The notes beneath the pieces are model-generated. The model saw nothing but the letters and a program-made list of their open reading frames with translations, had not been told where the DNA came from and made no database searches. From assembly GCA_017882465.1 (NCBI GenBank), contig JADGPN010000004.1:1-41735 (forward strand): 41,735 nucleotides of DNA, given 5' to 3'. The DNA comes from Solirubrobacteraceae bacterium. Its GTDB lineage: Bacteria; Actinomycetota; Thermoleophilia; Solirubrobacterales; Solirubrobacteraceae. Both the position numbers and the translations under genes were made by a program. Below, piece by piece: positions 6,785 through 13,531 of the stretch. How positions within the stretch are numbered: the first letter of the stretch is position 1; every line of letters begins with the position of its first letter.

Positions 6785-8542
6785 GTGAGCTGGCAACTCG
6801 GCTCGTTCGCGATCCTCGGACTCGCGCTCGTGGGCGGGTTCGGCTGGTACGAGCGCGCGCGGCCCTCGGCTCGCATGGTCGCGCTCGTGGGCACGCTGGC
6901 CGCGTTCGCCGCGCTCGGCCGGATCGCCTTCGCGGCACTGCCCAACGTGAAGCCGACCACGGATATCGTGCTCATCTCGGGCTACGCGCTCGGCGGCGCC
7001 CCCGGATTCGTGGTCGGAGCGCTCGCCGGTCTGACGTCGAACTTCTTCTTCGGGCAGGGTCCCTGGACGCCCTGGCAGATGGCCGCCTGGGGCCTGACCG
7101 GGGTGCTCGGCGCGGGTGTGGCCATCGCCGGCGGGCGCCGTCTCGGACGATGGCCGCTGGCGATCGTGTGCGCGATCGCTGGCTTCGCGTTCGCGGCGGT
7201 CCAGGATCTCGGCGACTGGGTCACCTACAGCGACCACAGCGCCGCCCAGCTCAGGATCTATGTCGGCAAGGGAATCGGATTCGACTGCATCCACGCCGCC
7301 GGCTGCCTCCTGTTCGCGCTGGCCTTCGGACCGGCCCTGGCGCGAGCGCTGCGGCGCTTCGCCGCTCGGCTCGAGGTGACCTGGCTGCACCCCCCGGGCC
7401 CCCGCCCGGCCGCCCGGGCGGGGCTGCTGCCGGCGACCCTGCTGGCGGTGATCGCGGCCGGCGCCGGCGGCCTCGCCGTGCCCGGCGGGGCCAGGGCGGC
7501 AACGCTGTCCGGCTATCTGCTCGGGGCTCAGCAGAGCGACGGCGGCTTCGGGCCCGCCCCGGGCCAGCCCGCCAACGCGCTTGACACCGGATGGGCCGCG
7601 CTGGGCCTGGCGGCCGAGGGTCACAACCCGCTCGACGTCAGCCGCGCCGGCCACAGCGTGCTCGACTACGTGCGCGGTGGGGTCGGCTCGCTGAGCGACG
7701 CCGGGGCGCTCGAGCGCACGATCCTCGTCGTCGGAGCGGCCGGTCAGCCGGCCGCGGACTTCGGCGGCCATGACCTCGCGTCCGCTCTGCGGCGCCGGAT
7801 CCGCCCCGACGGCTCGGTGGCCGACCAGGTCAACCTGACCGCGTTCGCGGTACTCGCGCTGCGGGCCGCCGGTGTGGCCCCAGGCTCGCGCACGCTGTCC
7901 TGGCTCGTGCACCAGCAGGACGGCGACGGTGGATTCAACTTCGCCACGGCCGGCGATTCGAGCGATGCCGACGACACCGGAGCCGCGCTCGAGGCTCTGG
8001 CCCGCGCCGGCGGCTCGGCCGTGCGGGCCCGCTCGCGGGCGGTCAGGTTCCTGCGCAGCGCACAACAGCGCGACGGCGGGTTCGCCGCCCAGCCCGGAGG
8101 GGAATCCAACGCCCAATCGACGTCCTGGGCCATCCAGGGCCTGCTGGCGGCCGGTGTCGATCCCGGCTCGCTGCATCGCGGCGGGGCGACCTCGCCGCTC
8201 GGCTTCATCCAGTCCCTGACGGCGCCGGACGGCCACGTGCGCTACTCCCGCTCGAGCGACCAGACGCCGGTGTGGGTGACCGCCGAGGCGGCGATGGCGC
8301 TCGCGGGCCGGCCGCTTCCGCTCGCCGCCGTGGCCCGTCAGCCAGCCCCGGTCACGGCCGTCGCCCGGGCCGCCTCCGCGACGCGTGGTCGCACGCGCTC
8401 GCGGGTAGCGCACCCGTCCCGGAGGGCCGCCGCCGCCGCCGTCGTCGCTCATCACCGGTCGGCAACACCCGCCATGCTCGAGCTCGCCACCGGGTTCGCG
8501 ATCGCCACCGCGCTGGCGCTGGCACCGGTCGGTGTGAGCTGA
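6785..8542 (+). CDS. ECF substrate-binding S component fused to an extracytoplasmic alpha/alpha-toroid domain
   Basis: 585 aa from GTG 6785, preceded by AAGGAGG (6773-6779). Residues 1-195 form about six TM helices typical of ECF S components, with the conserved-looking FFFGQGPWTPWQMAAWG stretch (87-103) and LGDWVTY (142-148); B12-type S components (CbrT-like) are the closest idea. TM7 (about 212-235) leads out of the membrane. Residues 240-510 carry prenyltransferase/squalene-cyclase-type repeats: QQSDGGFG (249-256), QQDGDGGFN (377-385), QQRDGGFA (427-434), each followed by a DTGWAAL-, DTGAALEAL- or STSWAIQGL-type helix. A basic linker and a last hydrophobic helix (565-582) follow. The toroid matches the fold of the N-terminal alpha domain of intrinsic factor. 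S-component identity and B12 specificity are inferred from context and riboswitch. Confidence 0.82.
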   Translation: MSWQLGSFAILGLALVGGFGWYERARPSARMVALVGTLAAFAALGRIAFAALPNVKPTTDIVLISGYALGGAPGFVVGALAGLTSNFFFGQGPWTPWQMAAWGLTGVLGAGVAIAGGRRLGRWPLAIVCAIAGFAFAAVQDLGDWVTYSDHSAAQLRIYVGKGIGFDCIHAAGCLLFALAFGPALARALRRFAARLEVTWLHPPGPRPAARAGLLPATLLAVIAAGAGGLAVPGGARAATLSGYLLGAQQSDGGFGPAPGQPANALDTGWAALGLAAEGHNPLDVSRAGHSVLDYVRGGVGSLSDAGALERTILVVGAAGQPAADFGGHDLASALRRRIRPDGSVADQVNLTAFAVLALRAAGVAPGSRTLSWLVHQQDGDGGFNFATAGDSSDADDTGAALEALARAGGSAVRARSRAVRFLRSAQQRDGGFAAQPGGESNAQSTSWAIQGLLAAGVDPGSLHRGGATSPLGFIQSLTAPDGHVRYSRSSDQTPVWVTAEAAMALAGRPLPLAAVARQPAPVTAVARAASATRGRTRSRVAHPSRRAAAAAVVAHHRSATPAMLELATGFAIATALALAPVGVS

Positions 8543-8596
8543 TCGTGACCAGCAGCGGCACGTCACATGCGCTCAACCGATAGCCTCCCGCGGCGC

Positions 8597-9724
8597 ATGA
8601 AAATCGGAGTGCCGAAAGAGACGGATGCTGGGGAGCGTCGGGTGGCGCTGGTGCCTGAGGCCGTGAAGAAGCTCGTGGCTCAGGATTTGGAGGTGCTGGT
8701 GCAGCGGGGCGCGGGGGATGGTGCGCTGATCCCGGACTCGCTGTATGAGGATGCCGGCGCGAGGCTGGCGGAGGAGTCGGCGGTGTGGGACGCGGATGTG
8801 ATCGTCAAGGTGGCGCCCCCGAGCGCGGAGGAGACGACGCGGCTGGGGCCCGAGAGCGTGCTGATCGGTTTCCTGGCGCCGTTGTCGAATGGTGAGGGCG
8901 TGCGGGCGATCGCCGGGTCGGGCGCCACGAGCTTTGCTCTGGAGGCGGTGCCGCGGATCAGCCGCGCGCAGTCGATGGACGCGCTGTCCTCGCAGTCGAA
9001 CGTGGCCGGTTATCGGGCCGCGTTGCTGGGTGCTCAGGAGATGGGGCGCTTCTATCCGATGCTGATGACGGCGGCAGGCACGATTCGCCCGGCGACGGTG
9101 CTGGTGCTGGGTGCGGGTGTGGCGGGGTTGCAGGCAATCGCGACGGCGCGCCGGTTGGGTGCGGTGGTGCAGGGGTTTGACGTGCGCGCGGCGGTGAAGG
9201 AGCAGGTGGAGAGTTTGGGCGCGCATTTTCTGGAGTTCGATCTGGGTGGTGATCTGGAGGGCGCGGGCGGTTATGCGAAGGAGCTGACCGCGGAGCAGCA
9301 GCTGCGTCAGCAGGAGTTGATGGCGGAGGCGATCGGCAAGGTGGATGTGGTGATCACGACCGCTCTGGTGCCGGGCCGCCGGGCGCCGATTCTGGTGACT
9401 GAGGAGGCGGTGAAGCGGATGAAGCCGGGATCGGTGATCGTCGATCTGGCCGGCGAGGCGGGTGGGAACTGCGAGTTGACCGAGCCGGGGGAGACGGTGA
9501 TCAAGTACGGGGTGAAGATCGTCGCGCCGCTGAATTTGGCCTCGACGATGGCCGAGCACGCCTCGCAGCTGTATGCGCGCAACATCCAGTCGCTGCTGGA
9601 GCTGATGATCTCCGAGGGCGCGCTGAAGCTCGACTTCGACGACGAGATCATCGCCGGCGCGTGCGTCACCCGCGGCGGTGAGATCGTCCACGAAGGCGCC
9701 AAAGCCGCGGCCGGCGCCCAGTAG
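8597..9724 (+). CDS. pntAA: NAD(P) transhydrogenase alpha subunit, NAD(H)-binding part (PntAA)
   Basis: Soluble dI domain of the proton-translocating transhydrogenase, which moves hydride from NADH to NADP+ using the proton gradient. 375 aa starting MKIGVPKE, the standard alanine dehydrogenase/PNT N-terminus. ATG 8597 fits the family; an in-frame ATG at 8567 adds ten unlikely residues. Visible motifs are RRVALVPE, the SQSNVAGYRAA segment, a Rossmann glycine motif VLGAGVAGLQA, and the C-terminal SLLELMI region. TAGCCT lies 10 nt before the start and no SD is seen. Codons are rich in G- and T-ending forms up to about 9600 and then switch to C-ending ones. Confidence 0.97.
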   Translation: MKIGVPKETDAGERRVALVPEAVKKLVAQDLEVLVQRGAGDGALIPDSLYEDAGARLAEESAVWDADVIVKVAPPSAEETTRLGPESVLIGFLAPLSNGEGVRAIAGSGATSFALEAVPRISRAQSMDALSSQSNVAGYRAALLGAQEMGRFYPMLMTAAGTIRPATVLVLGAGVAGLQAIATARRLGAVVQGFDVRAAVKEQVESLGAHFLEFDLGGDLEGAGGYAKELTAEQQLRQQELMAEAIGKVDVVITTALVPGRRAPILVTEEAVKRMKPGSVIVDLAGEAGGNCELTEPGETVIKYGVKIVAPLNLASTMAEHASQLYARNIQSLLELMISEGALKLDFDDEIIAGACVTRGGEIVHEGAKAAAGAQ

Positions 9725-9744
9725 CACGAGGAGGCGAGACAGCG

Positions 9745-10077
9745 ATGAGCATCGTCACGGATATTGCGATCTTGGTGTTGGCGGCGTTCGTGGGCTTCGA
9801 GGTGATCTCGAAGGTTCCGAATACGTTGCATACGCCGTTGATGTCGGGCACGAACGCGATTCACGGGATCGTGGTGCTGGGCGGGCTGTTGCTGATGCAC
9901 ATCGCGAGCGGGGTGCTGGAGCACGTGCTGTTGGTGATTGCGGTCATGTTCGGGACGATCAACGTGATCGGCGGTTTCCTGGTCACCGACCGGATGCTGG
10001 CGATGTTCAAGCGCAAGCCCGAGCCGGTGGGTGAGGCGGCTCCGAAGGCGGCGGTTGAGGAGGGCGAGGCGGAGTGA
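9745..10077 (+). CDS. pntAB: NAD(P) transhydrogenase alpha subunit, membrane part (PntAB)
   Basis: 110-aa membrane protein forming half of the proton channel (dII). Three hydrophobic helices span about 4-20, 38-58 and 62-83; the loop holding VPNTLHTPLMSGTNAIHGI is the family hallmark. The C-terminus is charged (KRKPEPVGEAAPK). It follows pntAA by 20 bp with GAGGAGGCGA upstream and overlaps pntB by 4 bp (GTGA), so all three genes form an operon. TTG is a frequent leucine codon here, unlike the CTC/CTG-dominated neighbours. Confidence 0.96.
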   Translation: MSIVTDIAILVLAAFVGFEVISKVPNTLHTPLMSGTNAIHGIVVLGGLLLMHIASGVLEHVLLVIAVMFGTINVIGGFLVTDRMLAMFKRKPEPVGEAAPKAAVEEGEAE

Positions 10078-11516
10078 CCTTTTTGGCCACGTCGTTCCTG
10101 CACAAGCAGGCGCTGATCGATTCGCTGTACATCGTCGCGTTCTCGCTGTTCATCTTTGGGCTGAGCCGCTTGACGGGCCCCAGGACGGCGGTGAACGGGA
10201 ACAAGATCGCGGCGGTCGGCATGGCGATCGCGGTGGTCGCGACGCTGCTGGAGCCCGGGGTGCTGGACGGGTCGGCGCCATGGCTGATCGCGCTGGGGCT
10301 CGGCCTCGGCACGGCGGTGGGGATCCCGGCGGCGCTGAACGTGAAGATGACGCAGATGCCGCAGATGGTGGCGTTGTTCAACGGTGTGGGTGGTGGTGCG
10401 GTGGCGTTGATCGCGTGGGTGGAGTTCCGCCATGGCTTCCAGCTCGGCCCTCACGCCGGCGGGGATTGGCCGCTGCGGGTGGAGATTCCGTCGTTGTTCG
10501 CGGCGATCGTGGGGTCGGTGTCGTTCTGGGGCTCGAACATCGCGTTCGGGAAGTTGCAGGAGATCTTGCCCGGCAAGCCGATCAAGCTGCCGGGCCAGTC
10601 GGTGATCAATGCGGTGCTGCTGGCGATCTGCACGATCACGGCGATCATCCTGTGCGCCGGCACGCATTCGCAGGTGCTGTTCTTCTTCGGGATCCTGGTC
10701 GCGGCGGCGGTGTTGGGGAATATGGTGGTGCTGCCGATCGGCGGGGCGGACATGCCGGTGGTGATCTCGCTGCTGAACGCGTTCACCGGGCTCTCGGCGG
10801 CGGCGACCGGTGTGGCGCTCAACAACACGGCGTTGATCGTGGCTGGGATGATCGTGGGCGCGTCGGGTTCGATCCTGACCAATCTGATGGCCAAGGCGAT
10901 GAACCGCTCGGTGCCGGCGATCATCGCCGGCGGGTTCGGCGGCGCCGTCGCGGCCCCGGTCGGCGCCGCGGGCCAGGATGGCGGGACGGTGCGCTCGACC
11001 AGCGCCCAGGACGTCGCGATCCAGCTCTCCTACGCCCGGCTGGTGGTGATCGCTCCCGGATACGGGATGGCGGTCGCCCAGGCCCAGCACGCGGTGCGCG
11101 AGCTCGAGCGGGCGTTGGAGGCCAAGGGCGTGGAGGTCAAGTACGCGATCCACCCGGTGGCAGGGCGGATGCCGGGGCACATGAACGTGCTCCTGGCCGA
11201 GGCCGACGTCCCCTATGACCTCTTGCGGGAGATGGACGACATCAACCCCGAATTCTCTCGCACCGACGTCACCCTGGTCATCGGCGCCAACGACGTCACC
11301 AATCCCGCGGCCAAGAACGAGCCCGGCTCCCCGATCTACGGGATGCCGATCCTCGAGGTCGACAAGTCCAAGGCGGTGATCGTGCTCAAGCGCTCCATGG
11401 CCTCCGGGTTCGCCGGCATCGACAACCCCCTCTTCTACGGCCCCAAGACCGAGCTCCTGTTCGGAGACGCCAAAGCATCCGTCTCCGCTATCACCAGCGA
11501 AGTCCAGGCCCTCTGA
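10074..11516 (+). CDS. pntB: NAD(P) transhydrogenase beta subunit (PntB)
   Basis: 480-aa subunit containing the rest of the proton channel and the NADP(H)-binding dIII domain. GTG 10074 overlaps the pntAB stop. Residues 1-290 hold about eight or nine TM helices, with motifs MPQMVALFNGVGGGA and NAFTGLSAAATGVAL. The C-terminal 180 residues form dIII: APGYGMAVAQAQHAV (NADP dinucleotide loop), IHPVAGRMPGHMNVLLAEA, and the VIGANDVTNPAA and GMPILEVDKSK motifs, all intact. Codon style changes near 10920: G/T-ending codons before, C-ending after. The gene is complete. Confidence 0.97.
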   Translation: MTFLATSFLHKQALIDSLYIVAFSLFIFGLSRLTGPRTAVNGNKIAAVGMAIAVVATLLEPGVLDGSAPWLIALGLGLGTAVGIPAALNVKMTQMPQMVALFNGVGGGAVALIAWVEFRHGFQLGPHAGGDWPLRVEIPSLFAAIVGSVSFWGSNIAFGKLQEILPGKPIKLPGQSVINAVLLAICTITAIILCAGTHSQVLFFFGILVAAAVLGNMVVLPIGGADMPVVISLLNAFTGLSAAATGVALNNTALIVAGMIVGASGSILTNLMAKAMNRSVPAIIAGGFGGAVAAPVGAAGQDGGTVRSTSAQDVAIQLSYARLVVIAPGYGMAVAQAQHAVRELERALEAKGVEVKYAIHPVAGRMPGHMNVLLAEADVPYDLLREMDDINPEFSRTDVTLVIGANDVTNPAAKNEPGSPIYGMPILEVDKSKAVIVLKRSMASGFAGIDNPLFYGPKTELLFGDAKASVSAITSEVQAL

Positions 11517-11541
11517 GCGACTCGCCGCTCCCGCCGCGGCG

Positions 11542-11565
11542 GCCGTGGCCACACGCGCCCACGGC
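11542..11565 (+). terminator. Hairpin after pntB, possible terminator
   Basis: GCCGTGG (11542-11548) and CCACGGC (11559-11565) form a perfect 7-bp GC-rich stem with a 10-nt loop, 25 nt after the pntB stop. No U-tract follows, so it is at best a weak or factor-dependent terminator. Confidence 0.35.
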
Positions 11566-11594
11566 GGTCGGGTCTCCGCAATGGACAGTTTTCA

Positions 11595-11655
11595 GGTGTG
11601 AAGGCGGTCACACGAGCCGGTTGACACTTCATACCGGCACAAGTGCGGATAGAGT
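11595..11655 (+). promoter_or_regulatory. Putative promoter/operator region of the cyclic-nucleotide-domain gene
   Basis: An imperfect inverted repeat, GGTGTGAAG (11595-11603) and CTTCATACC (11627-11635), matches at 8 of 9 positions. TTGACA (11621-11626) overlaps the second arm, and a TANNNT hexamer, TAGAGT, lies at 11650-11655. The 23-bp gap between TTGACA and TAGAGT is too long for a standard sigma-70 promoter, so the exact elements are uncertain. A repressor or CRP-like site is possible. Confidence 0.35.
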
Positions 11656-11763
11656 CGCCTCTCCGAGAACCGAGATCTCGTGGGGACGTGCCCGCGACGC
11701 GGTCGAGCACCGTGGGTGCCGGCGTGCCGCCCCTGTCAACAAACGCGAGCGAGGAGCGACCCG

Positions 11764-12177
11764 ATGGGCATGGACCCCAACCGGCTGAAGGCAATTCCCC
11801 TGTTCTCCGATCTGTCCGACGAGGAGGCCCGGCGCCTGGCCGCCTTCGCCACCGAGACCAGCGCCGCCGAGGGCCAGATCCTGATGAAGGAGGGCGACTA
11901 CTCGACCGAGCTGATCGCAATCGAGGAGGGCAGCGCCGACGTCGAGAAGGGCGGCCAGACGATCGCCTCGCTCCACGCCGGAGACCTGATCGGCGAGATC
12001 GGGCTGCTCAACCGCGAACCGCGGAACGCCACCGTGATCGCGACCTCGCCGATGCGAGTGTTCAAGCTCACGCACTGGGAGATCCGGCGCATGTCCGACG
12101 ACACCGTCCACCGGATCGAGCGGATCGTCCAGGATCGCCTGCAGGCCGGCGTCGCCGATCCCGCGAGCCACGACTAG
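11764..12177 (+). CDS. Small cyclic-nucleotide-binding-domain (CNB) protein
   Basis: 137 aa, essentially one CNB/CRP sensor fold (residues 10-120). It opens with the family's L-FSDLSDEEARRLAAF helix, then the jelly-roll with MKEGDYSTELIAIEEGSADV and the phosphate-binding cassette region GDLIGEIGLLNREPRNATVIA. In classical cAMP sites this cassette reads GExALL...RxA; here Gly-Glu and the RNA(T) arginine are kept. There is no HTH domain, so it is not a CRP-type transcription factor by itself. ATG 11764 has GAGGAG upstream (about 11750). Partner and ligand (cAMP, cGMP or none) are unknown. Confidence 0.85.
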   Translation: MGMDPNRLKAIPLFSDLSDEEARRLAAFATETSAAEGQILMKEGDYSTELIAIEEGSADVEKGGQTIASLHAGDLIGEIGLLNREPRNATVIATSPMRVFKLTHWEIRRMSDDTVHRIERIVQDRLQAGVADPASHD

Positions 12178-12287
12178 TTGGCTCCGGCGTCGGGCGGGCG
12201 TTCGAAAACCCTGCCGCTGATGCCCATCTTGCAGGTCCTCTTCTCGCAAATTACGGCTTTTTGAGCGTCGGTTCTCTCGTGACCGTC

Positions 12288-12296
12288 TGATACCGT
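12288..12296 (+). promoter_or_regulatory. Extended -10 promoter of the c-di-AMP riboswitch transcript
   Basis: TGATACCGT is an extended -10 (TG-N-TANNNT). Transcription would begin at about 12302-12304, exactly at the 5' strand of the riboswitch P1 stem. No clear -35 is visible, as expected for extended -10 promoters. Confidence 0.5.
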
Positions 12297-12299
12297 GCG

Positions 12300-12428
12300 C
12301 GCTGCCGAGTTCCTGGGACAGCCGCCCCAGGGAACGGGGAACCCAATTCATTTGGGGCGAGTCCCGCGGTGATCCGTGGGAAGCGCTTGCGATCAAGCGC
12401 TAGCCCGTCAGCTAACCCCGCAGGCAGA
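12300..12428 (+). ncRNA. c-di-AMP (ydaO/yuaA-type) riboswitch
   Basis: Outer pairing is CTGCC (12302-12306) with GGCAG (12423-12427). The core shows the class landmarks: CGGGGAACCCAATT, TTGGGGCGAGTCCCGC, a variable hairpin (GAAGCGCTTGCGATCAAGCGC) and the near-invariant 3' block GCCCGTCAGCTAACCCCGCAGGC. In actinobacteria this riboswitch typically sits before cell-wall hydrolase genes, as here. Binding of c-di-AMP generally turns expression off. About 30 nt of expression platform remain before the GGAGGAG ribosome-binding site at 12457. Confidence 0.93.
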
Positions 12429-12468
12429 CCAGGCGCGATTGCAAGTCCGAACCCGCGGAGGAGCCGAC

Positions 12469-13425
12469 GTGCTCACTTTCAGCAGGATTCGTCCCCAAAG
12501 CCCGTGCAAGGCCGATCCGGATCGGGTCGTGGCTTGCCCGCGCGCCGAACGTGAACGTGCAATGAACGGCCTGCGACGGATCACGCTCCTGATCGCCCTG
12601 TGCGTGCTCGGCCCCGCCTCCGTGGCGCAGGCCTCCACCGGTGGCGTCGGGGTCGTGGCGCCCCAGGCACCGCGTGGGCTCGCCGAGCCCGCGAAGACCA
12701 CGCTCCAGATCCCGTTCACCCGGACGCTGAGACGCGGGCAGACCGGCTCGGACATCAAGACCCTGCAGACATGGCTCACAGATGTGGGCTTTCAGGTCCC
12801 GGTCGTCGGGGTGTTCGGGCCGATGACCCAGCAGGCGGTCCGCTCCTTCCAGCACGCTCACAATCTGCGCCCCGCCAGCGGCGCTGTCGGCGTCAAGACC
12901 GCGACCGTGCTCTACACGGCGCTGAAGGCGGCCACCAAGTCGGGGTCGGTGCTGGGCGCGGCTCAGGGCGTGGCGTCAACGTCGTGGGTCTTCCCGCTGG
13001 CGCCGAAGTCGCGGGTTCTGCCGCCCAGCGACTGGACGCTCGACCAGGGGGTCGATATCGGCACCGTCAACAACGCCTGCGGCTCGCAGGTGGTCGAGGT
13101 GGCGATCACCTCCGGCACGATCGTCGGCGAGGGCATCGACGGATTCGGCCCCTACGCCCCGATCCTCAAGGTCGACTCGGGCACCTACAAGGGTCGCTAC
13201 ATCTACTACGGCCACGCCGCACCGGCGCTCGTTCCCGTCGGAGCTCACGTGAGCGCCGGCCAGCCGATCGCCGAGGTGGGCTGCGGCATCGTCGGGATCT
13301 CCAGCGCGCCGCACATCGAGATTGGCATCAGTGACGTCGGCGGCGGTCCGTGCTGCCCGTCCTACCAAGAGACGTCACCCGAGATGGACAAGATCGTGCT
13401 CGGTCTCTGGCCGCACGCCCGCTAG
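12469..13425 (+). CDS. Secreted PG-binding domain/M23-like (LytM) protein under c-di-AMP riboswitch
   Basis: Cell-envelope protein probably acting on or binding peptidoglycan. GTG 12469 is chosen for its strong GGAGGAG SD (12457-12463). An in-frame ATG at 12562 without SD would begin right at the signal peptide (MNGLRRITLLIALCVLG... ending AQAS), so the GTG form has a 31-residue n-region extension. A PG_binding_1 domain follows (TLRRGQTGSDIKTLQTWL to the VGVKTATVLY region), then an M23-like beta domain. Its zinc-site motifs deviate: HxGxD reads DQGVD, and the HxH motif reads PHIEIG. YYGHAA keeps its His. A catalytically altered or structural LytM domain is therefore likely. Confidence 0.85.
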   Translation: MLTFSRIRPQSPCKADPDRVVACPRAERERAMNGLRRITLLIALCVLGPASVAQASTGGVGVVAPQAPRGLAEPAKTTLQIPFTRTLRRGQTGSDIKTLQTWLTDVGFQVPVVGVFGPMTQQAVRSFQHAHNLRPASGAVGVKTATVLYTALKAATKSGSVLGAAQGVASTSWVFPLAPKSRVLPPSDWTLDQGVDIGTVNNACGSQVVEVAITSGTIVGEGIDGFGPYAPILKVDSGTYKGRYIYYGHAAPALVPVGAHVSAGQPIAEVGCGIVGISSAPHIEIGISDVGGGPCCPSYQETSPEMDKIVLGLWPHAR

Positions 13426-13518
13426 CCAGGTTGCCTCACGCCCCGGCGGCTACGAACCGCCCTCCGCGCAGCCGGTCCGCGCCTGAACCTCTCACGGCCG
13501 CCCGACCTCTCTGGTCCG

Positions 13519-13524
13519 TACCCT
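13519..13524 (+). promoter_or_regulatory. Candidate leaderless -10 of glpD
   Basis: TACCCT ends 7 nt before ATG 13532 and no SD is present. This fits a leaderless transcript. Confidence 0.45.
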
Positions 13525-13531
13525 GCGCGGA

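Noticed and set aside
4253-8542. Cobalt or nickel uptake (CbiMNQO) instead of B12
   Set aside because: The T and A subunits alone would allow it, but there is no CbiM/CbiN and no metal-binding N-terminal His motif. The S component type, DUF4430 proteins, toroid, riboswitch and adenosyltransferase all point to cobalamin.
8573-9727. Long open frame antisense to pntAA, and similar long antisense frames at 13645-15285 and 31632-33944
   Set aside because: They mirror well-identified genes, encode low-complexity Arg/His/Gly/Pro-rich sequence and show no family motifs. Such frames are expected at this GC content.
11621-11655. Standard sigma-70 promoter TTGACA ... TAGAGT
   Set aside because: The spacer is 23 bp, well beyond 16-18 bp. 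It is kept only as a low-confidence regulatory region.
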